Part shown: piece after piece, positions 1-9,731 of the stretch
Numbering within the stretch: the stretch's first letter is position 1
Layout of the letters: each line of letters begins with the position of its first letter
From: CAIQIA01 sp049317465
Lineage (GTDB): Bacteria > Cyanobacteriota > Cyanobacteriia > PCC-6307 > Cyanobiaceae
Length of the DNA stretch: 64,000 nt
Assembly: GCA_049317465.1 (NCBI GenBank)
Contig: JBMOIF010000001.1
Coordinates: 62,001 to 126,000, forward strand
Direction: 5' to 3'
The notes under the pieces: generated by a model
Seen by the model: only the letters and a program-made list of their open reading frames with translations
Told to the model about the DNA's origin: nothing
The model's database searches: none
Made by a program: the position numbers and the translations under genes

Positions 1-1493
<1,493 letters not shown>

Positions 1494-1610
1494 AGGAAAG
1501 TTGCTGAAGGCGGTTGACGGAACAGGTCCTGCCGGGGCTAGCAGGGACGGAGTTCTGAATCAGTACCAGGAGAGTCTAACCCTACGACGGTCGCCCGCGG
1601 CCGGAGGTGG

Positions 1611-2333
1611 CTAACGTCCATTGAGGCGATGGGCGGCTGCGAACTGACGCAGGGCCTCCCCTGTCCCCTCGAACCGCCAGTGCCAGGGCTCGTAGCTCAC
1701 GCCCTGGAGGTTCTGGCGCGGAAAGGAGAGCTGGAAATGGAAACGGGCGGCGTTCTGCTGCAACCAGGCGTAGGCGGGGGTGGACTCGAAGCTGGCCGAC
1801 AGATTGGTGGCCGGCATGGAACCATCCCCGATGTCGATGGCATAGCCCGTGCTGTGTTCAGAGAACCCTGGAGGAGCACTGACCCGGGCCCGCTCCTCCA
1901 CGGTTTGGTTGCGCTCGGATTTGACCCCGAAGAAGATCTGCTTCTGCATGTCGATCGAGCGGAAGGCGCTGATCAGCCGCAGATCCACGCCTTCGGCGGC
2001 GGCCGCCTCACGCATCTGCTGAAACGCCTCGCCGGCCTCGCGATCCATCTGGAAGCCAGGGGCGACCTCGACCAACCGTTCGCCGGTTGCCTCCGGGTAA
2101 GGGAAATGACCGAGCAGTCGCCCCTGGAGATCCAGCCTCGCCGCGATCCCGGGCACCGGCAGCGGGCCGAGAAAACGCCGCTGAAGCTCATCCCGCAGCA
2201 GCACCAGCGCCCCGAGTCCGCCGCCGATGGCGATCGCGGCCGTGAGCACCACCGGGCCGATCGGCAGCTCGCGCCGTCGTGTCGACGAACGCACCCGCCG
2301 GGCGACGGGAAGTTCCTCGCGGGTTCGCGGCAT
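1611..2333 (-). CDS. D-alanyl-D-alanine carboxypeptidase, VanY-like (M15B), membrane-anchored
   Basis: Predicted zinc peptidase that trims the terminal D-Ala from peptidoglycan stem peptides in the periplasm. With the start at ATG 2333 the protein has 240 residues: a short basic N-terminus, one membrane-spanning segment at about 25-47, then the catalytic domain. The M15 zinc and catalytic motifs are visible as SEHSTGYAID (His160, Asp167) and EPWHW (Glu215, His218). The frame stays open to 2390, but the upstream residues look like shadow coding and would enter the chlP leader, so the internal ATG is preferred. It is divergent from chlP. Family assignment is good; the physiological substrate is inferred. 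Confidence 0.85.
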   Translation of the reverse strand: MPRTREELPVARRVRSSTRRRELPIGPVVLTAAIAIGGGLGALVLLRDELQRRFLGPLPVPGIAARLDLQGRLLGHFPYPEATGERLVEVAPGFQMDREAGEAFQQMREAAAAEGVDLRLISAFRSIDMQKQIFFGVKSERNQTVEERARVSAPPGFSEHSTGYAIDIGDGSMPATNLSASFESTPAYAWLQQNAARFHFQLSFPRQNLQGVSYEPWHWRFEGTGEALRQFAAAHRLNGR

Positions 2334-2443
2334 GCGAAGTCGGCCTGGGAACGTGTGGATCGTAGTGGTCAGCGGCCATCTGGCCACCAATGGTCGGAGA
2401 CCGGTGGTAGCGTCGCCACAAGGCGGCTCTGAAGGTCGGGACC

Positions 2444-3796
2444 ATGTTGCGTGTGGCGGTGGTGGGCGGTGGCCCCAGTGGATCCTGTGCTGCCGAGGTG
2501 CTGGCCAGAGCCGGGATCAGCACCTGGCTGTTCGAGCGCAAGCTCGACAACGCCAAACCCTGCGGCGGCGCCATCCCGCTCTGCATGGTTCAGGAGTTCG
2601 ACCTGCCCGACGGGATCATTGACCGCAAGGTCCGTCAGATGAAGATGATCTCGCCCTCCAACAGGGAGGTCGACATTCATCTTGAGAACAGTGAGGAATA
2701 CATCGGCATGTGTCGGCGCGAGGTTCTCGACGCCTTCTTGCGTGACCGAGCTGCCGACCTGGGGGCGACCCTCGTGAACGGGCTGGTGCAGCGAATCGAC
2801 ACCGGCGCCAACCGCCAGGGGCCCTACACCCTGCACTACGCCGACTACAGCGGGGGTGGGGCCACCGGTGAGGCCCGCACCCTTGAAGTTGACCTGATCG
2901 TGGGCGCCGATGGTGCCAACAGCCGTGTCGCCAAGGCCATGGATGCCGGCGACTACAACGTGGCCATCGCCTTCCAGGAACGCATCCGGCTCCCCAAGGA
3001 AGAAATGGCGTACTACGAAGATCTCGCCGAGATGTACGTCGGCACGGACGTCTCCCCCGACTTCTACGCCTGGGTCTTCCCGAAGTACGACCATGTGGCG
3101 GTGGGCACCGGCACCATGCAGCAGAACCAGTCCCTGATCAAGGGGCTGCAGGAAGGGATCCGTCAGCGGGCCAGCCGCCGCCTGCTGCGGGGTGAGGTGA
3201 TCAAGGTCGAGGCCCACCCGATTCCCGAGCACCCCCGTCCGCGGCGGGTGGTCGGTCGGATGGCCCTCGTCGGTGACGCCGCCGGCTACGTGACCAAGAG
3301 CTCAGGCGAAGGGATCTACTTCGCTGCCAAGAGCGGGCGCATGTGTGCCGAGCAGATCGTCGCCACCAGCCAGGGCGGTGCGCGCATCCCCTCGGAATCC
3401 GACCTGAAGGGCTACCTGCGGAGCTGGGATCGCAAGTACGGCACCACCTACCGCGTGCTCGACCTTCTTCAGACGATCTTCTACCGCAACGATGCGGCAA
3501 GGGAGGCCTTCGTCGAGATGTGCGACGACCGGGATGTGCAGCGCCTCACCTTTGACAGCTATCTCTACAAGCGGGTTGTGGCGATGAACCCCTGGCAGCA
3601 GATCAAGCTCACCCTGCTCACCATTGGAGCGATCCTGCGGGGCAATGCCCTGGCACCCGAGGGGTACCGTCCGGTGCCCAGTGCCGTGCGCCCTGCTGAC
3701 GAAGCCGAGACAATCATGGCCGAAGGGGGAATCCGCGGCGGGATCCGCGTTGCATCTGTCCCCGCCGACAGGGAGCCCGCGCTGACCCGTTCGTGA
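2444..3796 (+). CDS. chlP: Geranylgeranyl diphosphate/chlorophyllide reductase ChlP
   Basis: NADPH-dependent flavoprotein that reduces the geranylgeranyl chain to phytyl for chlorophyll a and tocopherol. The 450-residue length is normal. An FAD-binding Rossmann motif VVGGGPSG lies at residues 6-13, and the second FAD segment GDAAGYVTKSSGEG lies near residue 280. The cyanobacterial/plant ChlP hallmark KPCGGAIPLCM follows the N-terminal fold. Start is ATG 2444, preceded by AAGG. The stop overlaps the GTG start of the lycopene cyclase gene, so two isoprenoid pigment enzymes are translationally coupled. It marks the organism as phototrophic. Confidence 0.97.
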   Translation: MLRVAVVGGGPSGSCAAEVLARAGISTWLFERKLDNAKPCGGAIPLCMVQEFDLPDGIIDRKVRQMKMISPSNREVDIHLENSEEYIGMCRREVLDAFLRDRAADLGATLVNGLVQRIDTGANRQGPYTLHYADYSGGGATGEARTLEVDLIVGADGANSRVAKAMDAGDYNVAIAFQERIRLPKEEMAYYEDLAEMYVGTDVSPDFYAWVFPKYDHVAVGTGTMQQNQSLIKGLQEGIRQRASRRLLRGEVIKVEAHPIPEHPRPRRVVGRMALVGDAAGYVTKSSGEGIYFAAKSGRMCAEQIVATSQGGARIPSESDLKGYLRSWDRKYGTTYRVLDLLQTIFYRNDAAREAFVEMCDDRDVQRLTFDSYLYKRVVAMNPWQQIKLTLLTIGAILRGNALAPEGYRPVPSAVRPADEAETIMAEGGIRGGIRVASVPADREPALTRS

Positions 3797-5061
3797 GTCG
3801 CAGCGGGGTCTCCAGCGGCACGCGGTCTGACAGCATCATCGTCATCGGTGCAGGACCTGCGGCCCTCTGCATTGCCGCCGAGCTCGCTTCTCATGGCCTG
3901 ACCCCACGGCTGGTTTCACCGGACGATCCCCACCAGCCCTGGTCGAACACCTACGGCATCTGGGGGCCTGAGGTGGATGCCCTGGGCCTGTCCCACCTGC
4001 TGGCCCATCGTTGGCAGGACACCGTGAGCTGGTTCGGCTCCGACCCCACCCAGCACCGGGTTGATTACGGACTCCTGGACCGTGAGGCCCTGCAGACCCT
4101 CTGGCTGGACACCTGGCGTGGAAACGGTGGTCAGTGGCACCGGGGTCAGGTTCGGGGGGTTTGCCATGACCCTGAAGGCTCCTGGGTGATGACCGCGGAT
4201 GGCGAGGAACGGCGAGCGCGGATGGTGATCGATGCCAGTGGCCATGCGTCCTGCTGTGTGCAGCGTTGCGCCGATGGCCCGGTGGCTGGCCAGGCCGCCT
4301 ACGGGGTGGTGGGCCGGTTCGACCGTCCGCCTGTGGCCGAGGGTCGCTTTGTGCTGATGGACTTCCGACCGGAACACCTCAGCCCCGAAGAGATCCTCGG
4401 CCCTCCGACCTTTCTGTACGCCATGGACCTGGGCGAGGGGCGCTTCTTTCTGGAGGAAACCTCCCTGGCCCTGAGTCCTCCGGTGGCCTTTGACGAGCTG
4501 CGCCGGCGTCTGCAGCGGCGACTGGCCCACGGCGGGGTGGAGATCACCACCATCGAGCATGAGGAGTTCTGCCTCTTTCCCATGAACCCGGCCCTGCCGG
4601 ACCTCTCCCAGCAGTTGCTGGCCTTTGGTGGCGCCGCCTCGATGGTCCACCCTGCATCCGGTTATCTGATGGGGGGCCTGCTGCGGCGGGCGCCCGACCT
4701 GGCGGCCTGTGTGGCTTCCGGACTGGCGCAGGGGGCGGTTCCCCAGGACCTTGCCGCCCAGGCGTGGCAAACCCTCTGGCCGCGGGAGCGGCGCCGTCGC
4801 CATGCCCTCTACCGGTTCGGGCTGGAAAAGCTGATGCGGTTTCCAGAGGCTCAACTGCGGAACTTCTTCGCGACCTTCTTCGACCTGCCTCAGGAGCAGT
4901 GGTTCGGTTTCCTCACCGATACCCTGCCGTTGCCATCGCTGTTCGGGGCGATGCTGCAGCTGTTCGCCGGGGCTCCCGGCGATGTGCGCCAGGGGCTGCT
5001 CCTCCCGGAAGGCCGGGAGCTGCGGCTTCTCTCCCAGCTGATCAACCCGCCAGGGCCGTGA
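3793..5061 (+). CDS. crtL: Lycopene cyclase, CrtL type
   Basis: FAD-dependent lycopene cyclase that forms ionone rings during beta-carotene and zeaxanthin synthesis. The 422 residues begin with a dinucleotide-binding motif (VIGAGPAALCIA, about 17-28). Family motifs follow: NTYGIWGPEVDALGL, FLEETSL and FGGAASMVHPASGYLMGG. Start is GTG 3793 in a GTGA overlap with the chlP stop. The 3' end overlaps convergent glyS by 20 bases. Picocyanobacteria can carry beta and epsilon cyclases. The chlP linkage and sequence favour the beta type, but ring specificity cannot be proved by eye. Confidence 0.92.
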   Translation: MSRSGVSSGTRSDSIIVIGAGPAALCIAAELASHGLTPRLVSPDDPHQPWSNTYGIWGPEVDALGLSHLLAHRWQDTVSWFGSDPTQHRVDYGLLDREALQTLWLDTWRGNGGQWHRGQVRGVCHDPEGSWVMTADGEERRARMVIDASGHASCCVQRCADGPVAGQAAYGVVGRFDRPPVAEGRFVLMDFRPEHLSPEEILGPPTFLYAMDLGEGRFFLEETSLALSPPVAFDELRRRLQRRLAHGGVEITTIEHEEFCLFPMNPALPDLSQQLLAFGGAASMVHPASGYLMGGLLRRAPDLAACVASGLAQGAVPQDLAAQAWQTLWPRERRRRHALYRFGLEKLMRFPEAQLRNFFATFFDLPQEQWFGFLTDTLPLPSLFGAMLQLFAGAPGDVRQGLLLPEGRELRLLSQLINPPGP

Positions 5062-7207
5062 AATCGGCCAGCACCGAGGCCTGCTGCCTGAGGATCGCCA
5101 GCAGTCGCAGGCGATTGCTGCGGACGGCGGGGTCGTCACTCATCACGAGCACACTTCCGTCACCGTCGAAGAATCCGGCGAGGGTAGCGGCACTCTCGGC
5201 CAGGGCCTGCGCCAGGGCGCTGTAGCTGCGGTCTCCGGAGGTCTTGGCCAGGGGTTCAAGCCGCTGCAGCACCTCCAGCATGGCGGCCTCACAGGGTTTC
5301 TCAAAACGCTCGGGATCGATGAGTCCACTGGGGCCCAGGACCCCAGCGGGCAGATCCGCATGGTCCGCCAACCGGGCCGCTCGCTGCACCACGGCCTGCA
5401 CCTGCGCCAGGCGACCCGAGCGACGCAGATCCGACAGCAGATCAGCCCGCTCGAGCACATCCGTGGGATCCCCCAGGATGCGCTGCAACGGCAGACCCGC
5501 TCCAGCCAGGGCCTGCACGATGTCCTGATCATGGCCGGCCTCCTCCAGCAGGCTCACCAGCCTCTGGCGCAGGAACTCCTCCAGATCGCCGATCAGGGTG
5601 TCGGCCGCCAGGGGGGTATCGATCACCACCGCTGCCCAGTGCTGTCCCCCACGCCGGAGGATCGCCTGCAGGTCAGGGCGCCAGCCCCTGTCCCAGAGAA
5701 TCTGCAACAGGCCATTGCCGGCCCGGCGCAGCGCATAGGGGTCGGAGGAGCCGCTGGGACGTTCCCCCCTGGCGAAGATGCTCAGCAACAGTTCCAGCCG
5801 TTCGGCCAGGGCCAGCACCGCCCCGGCGACGCTGGAAGGGAGGCCATCACCGGCTCCGCGGGGTCGGTAATGCTCCTGCACCGCCAGCGCCACCGGTCGC
5901 GGTTCTCCCTCCGCCAACAGGTACTTGCCTCCCATCACTCCCTGCAGCTCAGGGAACTCACCGACCATCTGGCTGACGAGGTCGTGCTTGCACAGGTGGG
6001 CGGCCCGGCGGGCATGGTCGGCGTCGTCTCCAGCGATGGCCAGGGCCTCCAGCAGGACATCGGTGCACCACTCGAGACGCTCCACCCTGTCCCTGAGACT
6101 GCCGAGGCCCTCAGCGAAGGTGACCCGGGCCAGCTGTTCGCGCCGATCGATGCTGGCCACCGACCGGTCGGCGGCAACGAAGAAGGCCGCATCGGCCAGG
6201 CGGGCCCGCAGGACCCGTTCATTCCCCTGCCTCACGAGATCACGGGCCTCGGGACGTCCATTGCCGATGCAGAGAAAGCGCGGCAGCAGCACGTCCCCCG
6301 CCTCCAGGGCCAGTGGATCCACCGCGGCGCCGGAGCGATAAAAGGGGACGTAGCGCTGGTGGGAGCGCATCACGGTGCACAGCACCTCAGCCGGAAGGGC
6401 CAGGGCCTGGGGGGCGATCTCCCCCTCGATGGGCAGTGGTGCCTCGACAAGGTCCACCAGTTCATCGAACAGCTCCTGGGGCAGATCCGGTGTGGCCTGC
6501 AGCCGTCGGGCCATGCTGTCGACCGCCGCGCGAATCGCTTCGGCGCGTTCCTGACGGTCTACGGTCACCCCTGCCGCCGCCAGGGCTTCGCCGTAGCCGG
6601 AGGCCGTGGCCAGTGGCACCTGCGGGGTGCCGAGGCGATGCCCCCGGCTGAGGCGATCCGCCTGCAGTGGCGGATCCGCATCGGGAAGCGCCACCGGCAG
6701 GACGGTGTCATCGAGCAGAGCCACGAGCCAGCGCACCGGTCGCGGGAAACGGCAGTCGCCACGGCCCCAGCGCATGAAACGGCGACCCTGGAGACCGCCG
6801 ATCCAGCCGGGCACGAGGGTCGGAAGCACCTCAGCCGTCGGCAGACCCGCCTGGCGGACGGTGGCAAAGACAAAGGGACCCTTCGGGGTCTCCCGCACCT
6901 CCAGGCTGGCGGGATCAACGCCGCAGCGGCCCGCAAACCCGATCGCCGCGGCGGTCGGCTGGCCGTGATCGAAGGCCTGGCCCGCCGGAGGCCCCTTGCG
7001 CTCCTCGGTCAGGTCACTCTGTCGCTCGGGCAGACCCTCGACCAGCACCGCCAGCCGCCGGGGGCTGCCCAGAACACGTATCCCGGCGAACGGCAGCCGC
7101 TGGTCCGTCAGATCGGCCTGGACCAGCCGCTCGAGCTGCGGCAGTGCAAGGCGAACGAAATCGGCGGGCAGCTCCTCGCTGCCGATCTCGAGCAGGAAGG
7201 TGGCCAC
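5042..7207 (-). CDS. glyS: Glycyl-tRNA synthetase beta subunit
   Basis: Beta subunit of the heterotetrameric bacterial glycyl-tRNA synthetase, which with GlyQ charges tRNA-Gly. The 721-residue protein starts with the family signature FLLEIGSEELPA at residues 4-15 and has the usual beta-subunit length. The C-terminal part contains the DALR-like anticodon-binding region (AALLFDGDGSVLVM-like segment near residue 670-690). ATG 7207 is the first good start. It is convergent with crtL, overlapping 20 bases, and divergent from sir across a 122-base gap. No oddity seen. Confidence 0.96.
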   Translation of the reverse strand: MATFLLEIGSEELPADFVRLALPQLERLVQADLTDQRLPFAGIRVLGSPRRLAVLVEGLPERQSDLTEERKGPPAGQAFDHGQPTAAAIGFAGRCGVDPASLEVRETPKGPFVFATVRQAGLPTAEVLPTLVPGWIGGLQGRRFMRWGRGDCRFPRPVRWLVALLDDTVLPVALPDADPPLQADRLSRGHRLGTPQVPLATASGYGEALAAAGVTVDRQERAEAIRAAVDSMARRLQATPDLPQELFDELVDLVEAPLPIEGEIAPQALALPAEVLCTVMRSHQRYVPFYRSGAAVDPLALEAGDVLLPRFLCIGNGRPEARDLVRQGNERVLRARLADAAFFVAADRSVASIDRREQLARVTFAEGLGSLRDRVERLEWCTDVLLEALAIAGDDADHARRAAHLCKHDLVSQMVGEFPELQGVMGGKYLLAEGEPRPVALAVQEHYRPRGAGDGLPSSVAGAVLALAERLELLLSIFARGERPSGSSDPYALRRAGNGLLQILWDRGWRPDLQAILRRGGQHWAAVVIDTPLAADTLIGDLEEFLRQRLVSLLEEAGHDQDIVQALAGAGLPLQRILGDPTDVLERADLLSDLRRSGRLAQVQAVVQRAARLADHADLPAGVLGPSGLIDPERFEKPCEAAMLEVLQRLEPLAKTSGDRSYSALAQALAESAATLAGFFDGDGSVLVMSDDPAVRSNRLRLLAILRQQASVLADFTALAG

Positions 7208-7246
7208 AGGTCGCCGGCGTCAGCTGCTGACTTTATGAAGCGGAGT

Positions 7247-7259
7247 GGCGGGGACCGCC
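7247..7259. other. Small inverted repeat in the glyS/sir divergent intergenic region
   Basis: GGCGG, a three-base loop and CCGCC form a perfect five-base-pair dyad between the divergent glyS and sir genes. In this G+C-rich sequence such a short dyad is only weak evidence. It could lie in the sir or glyS leader. No recognisable regulator motif surrounds it, and no clear -10/-35 pair was found in the rest of the 122-base gap. Confidence 0.2.
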
Positions 7260-7329
7260 GAGGCCCGCCTGCTGTCACCCATTCTTTAGGGTCAGGAGAC
7301 AGCCCCCGCTCAGGACTTCGCCCCGGACC

Positions 7330-9084
7330 GTGACAGCCCCACCAGATCCCAGCTCCAACGTCCTCTCCAAGTCCGAGCGTCTCAAGGCCTCCAGCGGTCA
7401 CCTCCGGGCACCCCTGGTGGGGGAACTGCTTGCCGACGGGTCGTCGTTCAGCGAACCGGCGGTTCAGATCCTCAAGTTTCACGGGTCCTATCAGCAGGAC
7501 AACCGTGACCACCGCCGGAAGGGAGAGGACAAGGACTGGGGAATGATGCTGCGGCTGCGCAGTCCGGGTGGCCGGATCCCCGCAGCCCTGTACCTCGCCC
7601 TTGACGAGCTGGCCGACACCTACGGCAGCGGCAGTCTGCGGGCCACCACGCGGCAGGCCTTTCAGCTGCACGGCATCGCCAAGCACGACCTGAAGACGGT
7701 GATCGGCACGATCGTGCGCCATCTGGGGTCGACGCTGGCGGCCTGCGGAGACATCAACCGCAATGTCATGGCGCCGCCGGCGCCTTATCAGACCGGCGGC
7801 TACCCCGTCGCCCGGCGGCTGGCCGACGATATCGCCGATCTGCTGGCCCCGGAAGCGGCAGCCGGTGCCTATCTCGATCTCTGGGTGGACGGAGAGAAGC
7901 GTTACCGCTTCAAGCCTTCCGTGGCGGTTCGACGGCAGCGCCGCGAGCAGCGCGAAGGGGCAGTGTTCAGCGGCGATGCCGAGGAACCGCTCTACGGCGC
8001 CACCTATCTGCCGCGCAAGTTCAAGGTGGCCGTCACCGTTCCCGGTGACAACGCCGTCGATCTGCTGACCCAGGACCTGGGCCTGGTGGCCTTCACCGAT
8101 CGCGGCGGGCGGTTGCGGGGATGCAACATCTACGTCGGCGGGGGCATGGGTCGCACCCACCGCAAGGAGGAGACCTTCGCCCGCACGGCCGACGCCCTCG
8201 GATACATCAGGGGATCGGAGGTGCTGGCCCTGGTTCAGGCGGTGGTGGCCCTGCAGCGGGACCACGGCGACCGGGAGCAGCGGCGTCATGCCCGGCTCAA
8301 GTACCTGCTGCACGACCGCGGCATCGACTGGTTCCGCGCTGAACTTCAGCGGTACTTCAGCGGTACGCTGCAACCCCTGGAACGGGAACCCGCTCCGGTC
8401 CTGGAAGACGGCCTCGGCTGGCATCCCCAGGGTGATGGGCTCTGGTTCGTGGGCCTCCCGCTGCTCTGTGGACGCCTGGAAGGCGATCGCAAGCGGGGTC
8501 TGCGCCAGCTGGTGGAGCGTTATCAGCTCGAAGTGCGGCTGACGCCCAACCAGGACCTGCTGCTCTGTCAGATCGCCCCTTCCCAGCGGCAGGAGATCGG
8601 TCTGGCCCTGGCCGATCTCGGCTGGCAGGACCCGGCCCACACCAGCCTGCTCAGCCGCCATGCCATCGCCTGCCCGGCCCTGCCGACCTGCGGTCTGGCG
8701 ATCACGGAATCCGAGCGGGTTCTGCCGCAGGTTCTGCAGCGGCTCGAAGCCCTCCTGGCCGCTGAAGCCATCGAAGAGCCGATTCTGGTGCGCATGACCG
8801 GCTGTCCCAACGGCTGCGCCAGGCCATACATGGCCGAACTGGCTCTGGTCGGGAGTGGTGTCGACACCTACCAGCTCTGGCTGGGGGGCAGCCCGCGGCT
8901 GACCCGCCTCGCCACCCCGGTGCTGGAGGCCATGCCCCTGCAGGCTCTGGAAGACACCCTCAGACCTCTGCTGCGGCACTGGCGGGATGAGGGGGGAGGC
9001 CGCAGCTTCGGCGACCACTGCCTGGCCCTGGCACCCCAGACCCTGCAGGCCCTGCTTCAGCCCCCCACTCCGACCCGCCCGTAG
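7330..9084 (+). CDS. sir: Ferredoxin-dependent assimilatory sulfite reductase
   Basis: Reduces sulfite to sulfide with six electrons from ferredoxin, using coupled siroheme and a 4Fe-4S cluster. The 584 residues show the duplicated ferrodoxin-like/SiR-HP fold of the family. All four cluster cysteines are visible: Cys448 and Cys454 (ACPALPTCG, C-x5-C) and Cys492 and Cys496 (TGCPNGCARP, C-x3-C). Start is GTG 7330. The last 28 bases overlap a convergent VanX-like gene. Nitrite reductase is a relative, but the length and C-terminal context fit sulfite reductase better. Expected location is cytoplasmic. Confidence 0.93.
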   Translation: MTAPPDPSSNVLSKSERLKASSGHLRAPLVGELLADGSSFSEPAVQILKFHGSYQQDNRDHRRKGEDKDWGMMLRLRSPGGRIPAALYLALDELADTYGSGSLRATTRQAFQLHGIAKHDLKTVIGTIVRHLGSTLAACGDINRNVMAPPAPYQTGGYPVARRLADDIADLLAPEAAAGAYLDLWVDGEKRYRFKPSVAVRRQRREQREGAVFSGDAEEPLYGATYLPRKFKVAVTVPGDNAVDLLTQDLGLVAFTDRGGRLRGCNIYVGGGMGRTHRKEETFARTADALGYIRGSEVLALVQAVVALQRDHGDREQRRHARLKYLLHDRGIDWFRAELQRYFSGTLQPLEREPAPVLEDGLGWHPQGDGLWFVGLPLLCGRLEGDRKRGLRQLVERYQLEVRLTPNQDLLLCQIAPSQRQEIGLALADLGWQDPAHTSLLSRHAIACPALPTCGLAITESERVLPQVLQRLEALLAAEAIEEPILVRMTGCPNGCARPYMAELALVGSGVDTYQLWLGGSPRLTRLATPVLEAMPLQALEDTLRPLLRHWRDEGGGRSFGDHCLALAPQTLQALLQPPTPTRP

Positions 9085-9731
9085 CGGGCCTGGGGCACAC
9101 CCGCCTGCCAGGCCCAGAGCTGGTCGCCCCAGCTGAAATGCCACCATTCGCCCGGATGGCGCACGAAGCCGGCCCGGGCCATGGCCGATGCCAGCCATCC
9201 GCGGCGTTGATGCCAGAGCCCCTCCGGAGAGTCTGGATCGGCTGTTGCGAAATGATCGGGCTGGGCCACCGGGCCGAGGGCATCGATGGCGCCACCCATC
9301 TCGAGCATCGCCCCGTCGCGCAGGGTCAGGGTGAGGTCGACGGCGGCACCGGTGCTGTGGGGGGGCGGTGCTGCCGGATCAGGATTGGGCGGTGCCCAGA
9401 TCGCCGCCACTGCCTCGGGCGTGGCCCCGGGCAGCGAGAGGCTGTGCTCGACCATGAACTGCTGCACCTCAAGGGGACGGAAGGCGTCGAAGACGATCAG
9501 CTCGAGCTCCGGGTGCTGTTGCTGCAGCCACTGCTGGGCCCGCAACAGCCGCTGCAGCACCGACCAACGCAACTGGAAGGGATCCGTGCCTGACGGATAT
9601 GGAGCCCCCAGAGCGGCGTAGGGGTGGGGGTTCCAGCGTCGCAATCCTGTCGGCAGGGCCAGCAGGGGTTCACAGCAATCGTGGATCGGAAGCTGGATCC
9701 AGGGACGGTCCATGGTGGGGGGAGAGGACAT
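9057..9731 (-). CDS. D-alanyl-D-alanine dipeptidase, VanX/DdpX-like (M15D)
   Basis: Predicted zinc dipeptidase that hydrolyses D-Ala-D-Ala, probably for peptidoglycan recycling. The 224-residue protein has FDAFRPLEVQQFM, then the zinc motif HSTGAAVDL (His125, Asp132) and EWWHFSWGD (Glu195, His198). Start is ATG 9731 within TGATG, overlapping the recG stop, so translation is probably coupled to recG. No vanA, vanH or two-component genes lie nearby, so a glycopeptide-resistance role is not supported. The 3' end overlaps convergent sir by 28 bases. Confidence 0.85.
   Translation of the reverse strand: MSSPPTMDRPWIQLPIHDCCEPLLALPTGLRRWNPHPYAALGAPYPSGTDPFQLRWSVLQRLLRAQQWLQQQHPELELIVFDAFRPLEVQQFMVEHSLSLPGATPEAVAAIWAPPNPDPAAPPPHSTGAAVDLTLTLRDGAMLEMGGAIDALGPVAQPDHFATADPDSPEGLWHQRRGWLASAMARAGFVRHPGEWWHFSWGDQLWAWQAGVPQARYGRVGVGG

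Noticed and set aside
1526..1548. Imperfect hairpin (GTCCTGC with GCAGGGAC) in the typA leader
   Set aside because: The stem is interrupted by a bulge and such short dyads are frequent at this G+C content.
5360..7333. 657-residue open frame on the + strand, opposite glyS
   Set aside because: Shadow of glyS codon bias. No recognisable motif, and it would overrun the sir start.
9057..9731. VanX-like and VanY-like peptidases in one window suggesting glycopeptide resistance
   Set aside because: They are 7 kb apart with no vanA/vanH ligase-dehydrogenase or VanRS pair. Routine peptidoglycan turnover is a simpler reading.
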